From an uncultured Paludibaculum sp. (GTDB taxonomy: Bacteria; Acidobacteriota; Terriglobia; Bryobacterales; Bryobacteraceae), in NCBI RefSeq assembly GCF_963665245.1, contig NZ_OY762267.1:868001-932000 (forward strand): 64,000 nt of DNA, written 5' to 3'. This document shows positions 1 through 8,048 of the stretch, piece after piece (position 1 is the stretch's first letter; each line of letters starts with the position of its first letter). A program made the translations under genes and the position numbers. The notes beneath the pieces were generated by a model, which worked only from the letters and a program-made list of their open reading frames with translations, was not told the origin of the DNA and did not search any database.

Positions 1-594
1 GCAGGGGTGGGCAAGCAATCCCCATCCCTGTCTGAAACTAAACGCATTAACCGGTCCTTGAAGCAGGCCAGCATGTTTCCGGGTGTCATGACCGGCAGCC
101 GTGGTGACGCGGCTGTGGGGCGGGATGTCAAACGGCGTACAGAAGCAGCACAGCGGCTGTTCAGGAAACTGGGCGGTAAGTCGGATGCGCGCAGCACCGC
201 AGTGACGCGCGCCGCATTCAAACAGCGCGCATTGTTCCCCGGCATCAAGATTGGGGGCAATCAATTCCTGCGCACTCGGTTTGGAATCAAGTTCGCGTCA
301 TACGCTGCGTTTAAACAATCACTTGGCCGGTCCGTGGTGGATCTGTACGGACCGCGCGCGCCGCACATGCTACAGGCCCTGACTGTGCGGGTTGCAGAAG
401 ACCGGAAGGGAGTTATCCTGGGCATCTACGGTGAAGCGGCCAGACGGGCACGCGGCCATCAGTATGGCAATGCCGCCAAGCACCTGCCACAGCGCAGGTT
501 TCTGGGCGCAATGCCAGAAGATAGAGCGTATGCGATGCGGTTACTATCTGCGCAGATCCGTGGACGGATGCGGGACGCGATGCCGCACCAGTAG
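1..594 (+). CDS. Phage tail-completion / virion morphogenesis protein (5' end uncertain)
   Basis: Probably a tail-completion protein of the Mu gpG / P2 gpS (phage virion morphogenesis) kind, acting where the tail tube is capped and joined to the head. The C-terminal third carries the family-like stretch LPQRRFLG followed by an Asp-rich helix and a basic end. The frame is open to base 1; a GTG at 7 could start it, but no ribosome binding site is visible, so the gene may begin outside the window. It lies directly upstream of other neck and tail genes, which fits this role. Assignment is from one motif plus position, so the exact subfamily is uncertain. Confidence 0.6.
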   Translation, partial: AGVGKQSPSLSETKRINRSLKQASMFPGVMTGSRGDAAVGRDVKRRTEAAQRLFRKLGGKSDARSTAVTRAAFKQRALFPGIKIGGNQFLRTRFGIKFASYAAFKQSLGRSVVDLYGPRAPHMLQALTVRVAEDRKGVILGIYGEAARRARGHQYGNAAKHLPQRRFLGAMPEDRAYAMRLLSAQIRGRMRDAMPHQ

Positions 595-691
595 CGCTTG
601 CGCGCCATGGTACACTGTGGCGGACTGAAACGGGCTACTGACGCCCCACAACACGCGCGATGTATCAGCCGCGCAAACCACTGAAAAGGCT

Positions 692-1192
692 ATGGCACAA
701 ATCAGCGCGCGGGCGCGCGCGGCCCTGTATGGGCTGTTGTCTGCCCGCTTCAATACCCTACTGTCCACCGTGGCCCCGGCTTACGGTGCGCAGCCGTTCA
801 CAATCGACTTTCTTTCTGCGCCTAAGAGCGTGAATTTCTTCTGGGGTGCCTTGGACCCCGATGACCTGGAAGAAACTACTGTCTACAAACTACCGCTGAT
901 GACGCTGTACTCCAGTCAGTCCGCGAATCGGCACGCGCAGAAACCGGCCACCTTCGCGGGTGTCGTGCGGATGGGGTCAGATGTGGTGCTGTCTTGGCGC
1001 GCAGGAAATGCGAATCAGGACTATGAAGCGCTGGGGGACGCGTTGGAAGAGGTCATGAACACGCTGGCCGACGAACTAGCGCAACGCAATTGGGTGGTCA
1101 GCATGGGCATGGACCGGGGGCCGGTGAGGCGCGGTCAGCAGAACTGGTATCAGGTTCTGCGTTTCAGCTTCATGTTCGAAGTTCTTGCATAG
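692..1192 (+). CDS. Putative tail terminator / neck protein
   Basis: A 166-residue protein with no motif I can name with certainty. It sits between the tail-completion gene and the tail tube gene, the usual place of the tail terminator in siphophages, and its size fits (terminators are usually 120-170 residues). A weak AAAGG ribosome binding site precedes the ATG. The sequence shows no signal peptide or membrane segment, so it is likely a virion or cytoplasmic assembly protein. The 97 bases between it and the previous gene show no terminator. Role is inferred from gene order only. Confidence 0.5.
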   Translation: MAQISARARAALYGLLSARFNTLLSTVAPAYGAQPFTIDFLSAPKSVNFFWGALDPDDLEETTVYKLPLMTLYSSQSANRHAQKPATFAGVVRMGSDVVLSWRAGNANQDYEALGDALEEVMNTLADELAQRNWVVSMGMDRGPVRRGQQNWYQVLRFSFMFEVLA

Positions 1193-1199
1193 GTGAAAC

Positions 1200-1526
1200 A
1201 TGAAAATGTATCGTTTCGTTGGCAATGCCCCCTGTGACATCGGGGGCACGCGTTATGAACGGTTTGGTTCGCGCGCGGAATTCACGCGTGAACTGGCCGA
1301 AGATGTCCTGACGGGTGGCGGGTGCTTCATTCCGGAACCGGACTTTCGGACCATTGGCGTCACGGATGCCGAGGTCCAGATGTTCGGGTATGCCGGTGGC
1401 TTCCCGGAACCCACTCCGGAATTCGTTCACAAGAAACAGCGCGCGCAGGCGCGCGCCATCCAGTTGATGAATGACCTGTCACTCCTGGATGCCTTTAACG
1501 TCGATTCGCAGGAAGCAGGCGAGTAA
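1200..1526 (+). CDS. Hypothetical phage protein between terminator and tail tube
   Basis: A 108-residue acidic protein starting 7 bases after the preceding stop; its TAATG overlaps the ATG of the tail tube gene, so the two are translationally coupled. I recognise no family. It has no signal peptide or membrane helix; the C-terminal third is a basic Lys/Arg/Gln-rich helix followed by an acidic tail. Position between tail terminator and tube suggests a small virion or assembly component. Function unknown. Confidence 0.6.
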   Translation: MKMYRFVGNAPCDIGGTRYERFGSRAEFTRELAEDVLTGGGCFIPEPDFRTIGVTDAEVQMFGYAGGFPEPTPEFVHKKQRAQARAIQLMNDLSLLDAFNVDSQEAGE

Positions 1527-2587
1527 TGAGTTTTTCCTTGGCGCGTCTGGAGCGCATCTATCTGCAACCTCAGACAGAGTTTGGCACTCTGCCGAACACG
1601 GGCGGGATTGCTACGGTGGGCAACGCCAATGCTTGCCGGTTCATCAAGGCCACGCTGAAGCACAAAACGAACACCATCACTCGTGAAGACAAGACCGGCA
1701 CGCGGACCAAGACGGCTGGCACCAAGGGCCGGGGTAACGGTGAATGGTCCGTGGAAATGTCCCTTGCCCCCAACGGTGTTCCGGCCATCAAGCCGGATTG
1801 CGCGGTCATCCTGGAAGCGCTATGCGGTCAGGCCGGGCAAGTCACCACGGCCACAGCGGCCAACGGCTTCCCCACTGGCACGGGTGTTGCGGAAGGGGCG
1901 CAGGCTGTCAAGTACGCGCTGGCTGACTCGGTTTCAGCGTTCGCGTTCTGGGACTTTCGCCAGCCCAGCACCATCAACCAGCGCGTGGGGGTTGCCTGTG
2001 TGGTCAATCGGGCCACCTTCAACGTTGGCCAAGACAGCGCGGCCACGTGGTCCGCTGACGGCGAATCAATGGGAATGCTGACCAGCAACCAGTTCGCCAC
2101 GGCGGACGCGGTCCTGAAGGCTGCCCTGACGGCCTTTCCGGCTGAGCCGTCCGCTCCGGTGACCAATGGCGACATCATTCCTGGGTTTGTCGGAAAAGCG
2201 ATGGTCGGTGGCAACACGTTGGTGACCTTGCGCAATGCCACGGTGGAAGTGCAGAGCGGAAATGTGACCGTGAAAGACACCTTCGGGGCGTTCCTTCCAA
2301 CGGAAGCTGAAGGTGACGGGCGCACAGTCACCCACAAGATCAGCGTCTACGAAGATGACAGTGCCGCGTTTGCGGCCCTGGAAGCTGCGGCAACAGCCAA
2401 GACGCCGCTGGAAGTCATCTATGTCATCGGCACCGTGCCGGGGTCCATGGTGGTCATTCACAGCAAGGGCGTCCAACTGGACGAACCGGACCGGGAAGAG
2501 GAACGCCGCTTCAGCGCGAACTTCAACGGCACAGCCAGCGGTTCGTCCCTGTCCGCGCGCGACGAAATTACCATCTGGTTTGTTTAA
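1526..2587 (+). CDS. Major tail tube protein
   Basis: Predicted tail tube subunit, 353 residues, which stacks as rings to form the tube through which DNA passes. The opening (ERIYLQPQTEFGTLPNT) and the overall beta-rich, Thr/Val/Gly-rich composition resemble large siphophage tail tube proteins. Residues about 230-353 could form an added decoration domain, since plain tube proteins are often shorter. The gene is coupled to the small gene upstream and followed by a strong rho-independent terminator, as expected for an abundantly expressed structural gene. The stop codon lies inside a GTTTAAAC octamer (see findings). Assignment is by position and general appearance. Confidence 0.7.
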   Translation: MSFSLARLERIYLQPQTEFGTLPNTGGIATVGNANACRFIKATLKHKTNTITREDKTGTRTKTAGTKGRGNGEWSVEMSLAPNGVPAIKPDCAVILEALCGQAGQVTTATAANGFPTGTGVAEGAQAVKYALADSVSAFAFWDFRQPSTINQRVGVACVVNRATFNVGQDSAATWSADGESMGMLTSNQFATADAVLKAALTAFPAEPSAPVTNGDIIPGFVGKAMVGGNTLVTLRNATVEVQSGNVTVKDTFGAFLPTEAEGDGRTVTHKISVYEDDSAAFAALEAAATAKTPLEVIYVIGTVPGSMVVIHSKGVQLDEPDREEERRFSANFNGTASGSSLSARDEITIWFV

Positions 2588-2617
2588 ACAACCAGCAACT
2601 GACAACTGAACGAAGCC

Positions 2618-2648
2618 AAAGGCCGGGTGCCGAACCCGGCCTTTTCAT
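2618..2648 (+). terminator. Rho-independent terminator after the tail tube gene
   Basis: An 11-base stem (AAAGGCCGGGT pairing with ACCCGGCCTTT) with a 5-base loop, followed by a T-rich tract. It lies 30 bases after the tail tube stop. It separates the abundant tube transcript from the chaperone and tape-measure genes, or attenuates read-through into them. Confidence 0.85.
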
Positions 2649-2673
2649 TTTGTGACCGATTGGAGAAATCACA

Positions 2674-3246
2674 ATGCCCACTTATTCGTCCACTCTCAAG
2701 ATTGACTCCCAAGCATTTCCTGGCGTGCAATTCGTCCTGCGGAAGATGTCAGAAGCGCGCCGCGCGGAGTTCCGCAAGCAGACGGTGGAAGTGCAATCCA
2801 GATTGCGCAATATGAACCGCGATGCCGCGCGGCTGGTTGAGGAATTGAAGACCAACGCGGCGGACCTGGACATCACCGCGCGCGTTGAAGCGGTCACCGA
2901 AGCCATCACCGGGCTAGTGTCCGGGGAACTGAATCCGGCATATGTGCGCTGGGGTCTGAAGGGTATCACTGGCTTGGTTCTGGAGAATGATGGTGAAGAC
3001 GGTGAATCGAAGCCGCTTTGTACGGCAGACGAATTGATCGATGATGGCCCACCGGAACTGTTCGCCGAAATCTGCGGGGCCATTCAGGCCGCAGCCACAA
3101 TGACGGAAGCCGAACTAAAAAACTTCGCGTTGCCTTCCACTTCTGGCGCACCGATGGCTGGCAACGCCCTGATTTCGAGTGCGGCCAATGCAAACAGCGC
3201 GGATGGTTCCGTGCAAAAAACTGCCAGCGATATTTCCCCAGCCTAG
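2674..3246 (+). CDS. Tail assembly chaperone (short form, gpG-like)
   Basis: A 190-residue cytoplasmic protein placed directly between the tube and the tape measure, where siphophages encode the chaperone that coats the tape measure during tail assembly. A GGAGA ribosome binding site precedes the ATG. The protein is helical in its middle part (Glu/Arg-rich, residues about 25-80) and Ser/Ala-rich at its end. Near its 3' end (3215-3220) a run of six A falls in codons CAA AAA ACT, and the -1 frame is open from there into the following 98-codon frame. This matches the classical G/G-T arrangement of lambda. Confidence 0.75.
   Translation: MPTYSSTLKIDSQAFPGVQFVLRKMSEARRAEFRKQTVEVQSRLRNMNRDAARLVEELKTNAADLDITARVEAVTEAITGLVSGELNPAYVRWGLKGITGLVLENDGEDGESKPLCTADELIDDGPPELFAEICGAIQAAATMTEAELKNFALPSTSGAPMAGNALISSAANANSADGSVQKTASDISPA
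3214..3221 (+). promoter_or_regulatory. Candidate -1 ribosomal frameshift site in the tail chaperone gene
   Basis: C followed by six A and C. In the chaperone frame this reads CAA AAA ACT; slipping the AAA codon back by one base keeps Lys paired and enters the frame that continues without a stop to 3548. The phase is not the canonical X XXY YYZ tandem slip, so a single-tRNA slip on the A run is the likely mechanism. Confidence 0.6.
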
Positions 3247-3251
3247 TAAAG

Positions 3252-3548
3252 TTGGCGGACCGGGCGCGGGGGTGGTCACCACCATACCGGACGGCCAAGG
3301 GCACTGCATATGAAGGCATTGACTGCACCATTGCGGACTGTCCGGTATCGTTCATCACCCCCGAATCTCGCGAACTAGTTCAGATCTATCTGCGCGCCGT
3401 TCAGATGCAGAAGTGTCAAGGCGCATCGTTGTATGGTCCCGATCTGCGCGAGTGGCCGTCCCGCATGGTGGACGCCTTTACGTGTCTGGAAGCCGAACGG
3501 CTGCGGACAGACAACGCGCAATCACGTGCGGAACAGCAGGACAGGTGA
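3252..3548 (+). CDS. Frameshift extension of the tail assembly chaperone (gpT-like part)
   Basis: A 98-codon frame that is better read as the C-terminal extension of the upstream chaperone than as a separate gene. Read alone it would need a TTG start with no ribosome binding site. The frame is open upstream, through the chaperone stop, to the A run at 3215-3220, and a -1 slip there would give a fusion of about 290 residues (2674-3548). The extension contains four Cys and several aromatic residues. Its stop overlaps the GTG start of the tape measure (GTGA). In known siphophages the extended form recruits tail tube subunits to the chaperone-coated tape measure. Confidence 0.65.
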   Translation: MADRARGWSPPYRTAKGTAYEGIDCTIADCPVSFITPESRELVQIYLRAVQMQKCQGASLYGPDLREWPSRMVDAFTCLEAERLRTDNAQSRAEQQDR

Positions 3549-6500
3549 AGGGTGTGACTGATCGCGATAGCCTTGAATTACTCATCAACATACAAACCAA
3601 GGGGCAGGAAGCGCTGGCCACCCTTGCGCGCACTGCGCGGCAGGTGGAAGAGGCGGACAAAGGCGTTACTGCGGCCAACACGCAGACTACCAAGTCCCTG
3701 GATGGCACGGGGGCCGCTGCTAAGCGTGCGGACGTTGGCATCGGGTCCCTTCTAGATTCCGCGCGCCGCGCGTCCGCCGAACTGAAGCGGATGGCGGAAG
3801 CCAACGCTGGCAACATCAAGTCGTTGGAGCGTCAGGCCGCGCTGAGCGGCAAGTCCGGCCTGGAACGGCTTGGTGTTCAGCGCGGCTTCGCCCTTCAGGA
3901 CTTCGGCAAATCGGCTGCGGACATTGCGCGCATCAATGCGGCCTATGACCAGATGGCCAAGGCGCAGGAACCGGTCAACGCGGGCATGACTGCTGCGGTG
4001 CTGAAAGCGCAGCTTCTGGCGTCCGCCATCATGAAGGTAGCCGGGACTGTAAAGGAATACACGGTGGGCGCAGCGCAATACGCGGCGCGTACCGAACAGG
4101 TCAGCGCGGTCATGGACAACTTGGCGCGCGTCAACGGAATGAATGTGAATTCCGTGCGCACAGTTGCCAACGGTATTAAGGAACTGGGCATCACCACTCA
4201 GGAATCCCGCAATATCGTCAACATGATGATTGGGTCACAGTTGGACCTTACAAAGTCCCTGGACCTGACGCGCATGGCGCAGAACGCGGCCAAGGTTGCC
4301 GGTGTTAGTTCTTCAGAAGCCTTGCAGCGCATCACGTATGCTATTACGTCCGGCCAGCCGGAAATGCTGCGTACATTGGGTATTGCGGTCAGTTTCGAAG
4401 GCGCGTATGGGCGCTGGGCTGCCGCAGCACACCGGACTACCAACAGCTTAACTGAACAGGAAAAGCTGAATATCAGGATGGACGCCGTTCTGGCGCGGTC
4501 CCCGCTGATTGATGGTTCTTACATCATGTCCCTGACTACCGCAGCGGGGCAAATGCAGTCGTTGACGCGGAACACGGACGACTTCAAAAACGCACTAGGC
4601 GAAGGACTTCAACCGGCACTGTTTGACATTGTGACCGGCATGGAACGGTTGACCACGTTTGCGTCTGAGAACATTGACCAGTTCCAACAGATGACTGCTG
4701 GTGTCACTGCGTTGGGTGTTGCGGGCGCTGTGTTCGCGGCGACGCCGTTTCTTCCGATGCCCGCGCGCGCTGGCTTGGCCGGAGCCGCAGGGCTAGGTAC
4801 TTATGCCTTCGTCAATCAGGACCCTGTACAGGCCAACGTTGACAAGTATCAGGAAGCCTTCAAGAAACTGGAAGGCCAGCGCAAGGTGATGGCGCATCAG
4901 TTGGAAGTTGGCTTGGTGGACCCAAAGGCGTTCAAGCGTTTTGAGGAACAGATTCCGAAGTTCCGCGAATTGCTGCGCGCCCGGTTCATTGAAGAGACGG
5001 CGGAAATCTTCGGGCAGCGCCGCAAGGCATTGACGCAGATGACGCCACCGGGCACAGGCGCAAAGGCTGCAAAAATGCTGCTTGGGGACCTGGGGGCCGG
5101 GATTGGGTCCGGGTACGAAGAAGCCAAGCGCGCCGCTGAAATTGCGGATGGCTACAACCTAGGTGGCTTGACTGTTAGCCGGGCGGACCTGGAAGCCGTC
5201 ATAAACGGTAAGCCGGTGAAGTTCGATATCGCTGGCCTGAAGGCAGACAATTCCGGCATGGCCACCGGTGGTAAGCCGGATGATGACGCAAAGACCGTGA
5301 AGAAGGCACAGCAAATTCAGGAGCGTATCGAACGCCTGATTGCTAGCCTGCATTCATACGGGATGTCCGAACTGGAGAAGTTCAGTTCGGAACTGGACGC
5401 GCAGATTGCCGACTTGGCGCGGGACGGGGCGAAGCCGGGGCAGATCGATGCGGTACGGAATGCCGGTGCTGAGAAGCAGCGGCAGATGATTGACAAGCTG
5501 CTGAACCCGGTGCAGGCAAAGCGCAGGCTGGACGACTTCCTGCTGATGATGCCCACGGCCCCGCAGTTGGCCGGGATGCTTCCAAACAAAGCTACCGGCG
5601 TCCAGGTGGACCAGAAGGTGAACGCAGATGCCTTGAGCATCGCGCGTGAACGCGTGCTGTCCGCCATGCAGCGGTCAGTGGCATATCAGGAACAGATGAT
5701 TAAGCTGACGGCTGGACCCGGTGGGGAAGCGGCAGCCATCACGGCTGTGGCCACCCTGCGGGAACAGACCGCGCAGCGTGAGTATGACCTGAGTATGAAG
5801 ACCGTGCAGGACCGGGCCAAGCTGGAAGCAGCGGTGGACCAAGCCCGGAAGGACCGGATGGTGCAAATTGCTCAGATGCAGCAGGCAGAACTGGAACGCA
5901 TCAAGCAGTCTGCTGGCAGCGTCTATGACGCGATGGTGTCCAAGGGCATCAGCGGAGTGGGGGACTTCGTGAAGGGGCAGCTTCAGGTGGTTGGTCGTAC
6001 GGTGTTTCAGAACGTGGCCGTGGAAGTCTTCCGGACGGCCAAGGACACGCTGAAGCTCGGTGACCTAGTTGGCGGTCAGGTGGGCAAGGACGGTAAGCTC
6101 ACGGGCCTTGGGCGCGTGCTACAGGGCACACCCCTGGGAGTGGATCAGTCAAAGCTGGCACTTGAAACGAACACCAGCGAAACGCGTTTAAACACAATCG
6201 CTGTGGAGAAGAACACCGCCGCGCATCAGGCCGCGCAGGTGACAGGTGGAAGTGGTTCCGACATCGCGGAAGCGACGGGGGACGCGCTGGACAAAGGCGG
6301 CAGCAAGCTGGCGTCCAAGTTGCAGCGTACACTATCCACGGCGTTGGCGCTTGGGGCGGGTGCTTACGGCATCGCGCAAGGCGTTCACCAGGGTGGAGCT
6401 AAGGGCGCGCTGAATACCACTGCTGGCGTGGCCAGCATGGCCAGCGGCTTGATTGGTTCCAAGGTCTTCGGCGCGGCGCTGGCATCCGGGCCGTGGGGTG

Positions 6501-6850
6501 GCATCCTGGCCGGTGGCGCTGCGGCCCTTAGCTTGATTGGTAGCTTCTTCGGCAAGTCCAAGGAAACGTTTGACAAGGAACAGACGGACACCTTGAACGC
6601 GAATAAGTACGAAGCGCCCACCGCGTCAAATCGGACAACGGATTTGCGCGGCGCGGACGTTGACTATGATTTCACGGGCCGCTTACGGGCAGCCGGGGCC
6701 GCTTCTATGGTGTTTCAGTTCACGATTGAGGCACTAGACGCCAAGTCCATCCTGGATCGTAGTTCAGACCTCGCCGAAGCCATTCACAAGGAATTGCGGC
6801 TTGGGCACCGCCTTGGCATGGACATTCAGCAGGCCATCCTGGGGACCTAA
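3545..6850 (+). CDS. Tape measure protein
   Basis: An 1101-residue tape measure that sets tail length and lies inside the tube. It is mostly helical with long heptad-like stretches. Two hydrophobic Gly/Ala-rich segments at roughly 382-424 and 929-1004 are typical of the membrane-active regions that help DNA entry. I chose the GTG at 3545, which overlaps the previous stop as GTGA; a second in-frame GTG lies at 3554. It follows the chaperone as expected. Using the usual rule of about 0.15 nm per residue, the tail would be near 165 nm; this is inference, not measurement. No muralytic motif was obvious. Confidence 0.9.
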   Translation: MKGVTDRDSLELLINIQTKGQEALATLARTARQVEEADKGVTAANTQTTKSLDGTGAAAKRADVGIGSLLDSARRASAELKRMAEANAGNIKSLERQAALSGKSGLERLGVQRGFALQDFGKSAADIARINAAYDQMAKAQEPVNAGMTAAVLKAQLLASAIMKVAGTVKEYTVGAAQYAARTEQVSAVMDNLARVNGMNVNSVRTVANGIKELGITTQESRNIVNMMIGSQLDLTKSLDLTRMAQNAAKVAGVSSSEALQRITYAITSGQPEMLRTLGIAVSFEGAYGRWAAAAHRTTNSLTEQEKLNIRMDAVLARSPLIDGSYIMSLTTAAGQMQSLTRNTDDFKNALGEGLQPALFDIVTGMERLTTFASENIDQFQQMTAGVTALGVAGAVFAATPFLPMPARAGLAGAAGLGTYAFVNQDPVQANVDKYQEAFKKLEGQRKVMAHQLEVGLVDPKAFKRFEEQIPKFRELLRARFIEETAEIFGQRRKALTQMTPPGTGAKAAKMLLGDLGAGIGSGYEEAKRAAEIADGYNLGGLTVSRADLEAVINGKPVKFDIAGLKADNSGMATGGKPDDDAKTVKKAQQIQERIERLIASLHSYGMSELEKFSSELDAQIADLARDGAKPGQIDAVRNAGAEKQRQMIDKLLNPVQAKRRLDDFLLMMPTAPQLAGMLPNKATGVQVDQKVNADALSIARERVLSAMQRSVAYQEQMIKLTAGPGGEAAAITAVATLREQTAQREYDLSMKTVQDRAKLEAAVDQARKDRMVQIAQMQQAELERIKQSAGSVYDAMVSKGISGVGDFVKGQLQVVGRTVFQNVAVEVFRTAKDTLKLGDLVGGQVGKDGKLTGLGRVLQGTPLGVDQSKLALETNTSETRLNTIAVEKNTAAHQAAQVTGGSGSDIAEATGDALDKGGSKLASKLQRTLSTALALGAGAYGIAQGVHQGGAKGALNTTAGVASMASGLIGSKVFGAALASGPWGGILAGGAAALSLIGSFFGKSKETFDKEQTDTLNANKYEAPTASNRTTDLRGADVDYDFTGRLRAAGAASMVFQFTIEALDAKSILDRSSDLAEAIHKELRLGHRLGMDIQQAILGT

Positions 6851-6854
6851 CACA

Positions 6855-7208
6855 ATGGCAACATTTCCCGCGTTGCGCAGCGGGGTGGTGGGGATGTACC
6901 CCACCACCTTGGGGCGCACCTTCAAGACAGAGGTTGTTGTCTTCTGCAATGACTCTGAACAGCGTTGGGCCACACAGCCAGCGCTAGGTGACTTCGAATT
7001 AGTGTTCACCGACATCAACGGCTATGACCTGAGTACCTTGCTGGATTTCTTCCGGTCAGCGAAGGGTCAGTTTGACCATACGTGGACGCTTGCGATGAAT
7101 GGACAGGTGTGGAACAACTGCGTCTTCGTGCAGGATGATTTCACAGCTACAAACAGTAAGGCTGAACGGTACAGCGTCACCCTGAAGTGCAGACAGGTGA
7201 AATCATAA
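6855..7208 (+). CDS. Minor tail protein, gpM-like
   Basis: A 117-residue protein immediately after the tape measure, the place of lambda gpM (distal tail component). Length matches gpM-type proteins (about 110). It is beta-rich, with a central FELVFTDINGYDLSTLLDFF segment; a partly similar segment occurs in the next gene product (residues about 58-80 there), so the two may share a fold by duplication. Four bases separate it from the tape measure stop. No membrane segment. The role is by order and size. Confidence 0.55.
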   Translation: MATFPALRSGVVGMYPTTLGRTFKTEVVVFCNDSEQRWATQPALGDFELVFTDINGYDLSTLLDFFRSAKGQFDHTWTLAMNGQVWNNCVFVQDDFTATNSKAERYSVTLKCRQVKS

Positions 7209-8048
7209 ATGCCCATCTACTTCCCACAAATCAACGCGTCCGGGCTGATAACGCAACGCCCGTATCAGGCAGGGCTGCACTTCAGCACCACCACACAGGT
7301 CCTGCCGGGTGGGAGTCAGCAGGCATGGGGCTGGCGCGGCATGGGGCTGTCCAACTTCCCGGACAGACACCTGGGCCAATGGGATCTGAACTATTCGGCT
7401 ATTACAGACGCCGAAGTGGCCGTGCTACTCGCGTTCTTTACGGAAATGCGGGGCCGTCTAGGCGAGTTCACATACTTGGACCCGAGTGGCAATCTGATTC
7501 CGGCGTCTGAAGACTTTGCCGCTGCAAGCTGGACCAAACAAACGGTTTCCGTGGGTCCGGAAGCTGCGGACCCGTTCGGTGGAAACCGGGCCAGATTGAT
7601 GACTGGGACCGGTGAGAATTCCATGATGTGGTGTACAATCCTGCCTGACGGTGGCGCGGGCGGGTATGTCCTGAACGTGTCGCTGTGGGCGAAAGCAACC
7701 ACAGAAGGGCAGCAGTTGATGTTGTCCTTCATCGATAGTGGCTTCAGCATCATCAGCAGTGTTGTACTGCCAGTGCCGCAGACGTGGACGCGTATAGACC
7801 ACTGCGCCACGTTGGCGTCCAACAGCTACGTTCGCGTGCTTATTGGTGGCGGTGGCACGTGGCCGGGCACCGGAATCAGCATGTTTGGTGCGCAATGCGT
7901 GCCCATGCCGGGGCCGGGCGGATACACACGGACGCCCGGTAATCCGGGATTGCACCCAAAGTGCCGCTTTGACACGGACGCATTCAGTCCCCGCTATGTG
8001 GGACCTAATCAGATTTCCTTGAAGTTGCCTATTGTGGAGTACTTTTAA
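7209..8048 (+). CDS. Tail protein with a repeated gpM-like start, function unknown
   Basis: A 279-residue protein directly joined to its neighbours (ATG 8 bases into the intergenic gap, next gene starts right after its TAA). Residues about 1-95 resemble the preceding protein in layout (short beta region, then AITDAEVAVLLAFFTEMRG compared with the DLSTLLDFFRSAKG region there). The remaining two thirds are Gly- and aromatic-rich and look like a beta-sandwich of the carbohydrate-binding type, with repeated Trp, Ser and Gly turns. A role as a distal tail or receptor-contacting component is inferred. Family not recognised. Confidence 0.5.
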   Translation: MPIYFPQINASGLITQRPYQAGLHFSTTTQVLPGGSQQAWGWRGMGLSNFPDRHLGQWDLNYSAITDAEVAVLLAFFTEMRGRLGEFTYLDPSGNLIPASEDFAAASWTKQTVSVGPEAADPFGGNRARLMTGTGENSMMWCTILPDGGAGGYVLNVSLWAKATTEGQQLMLSFIDSGFSIISSVVLPVPQTWTRIDHCATLASNSYVRVLIGGGGTWPGTGISMFGAQCVPMPGPGGYTRTPGNPGLHPKCRFDTDAFSPRYVGPNQISLKLPIVEYF

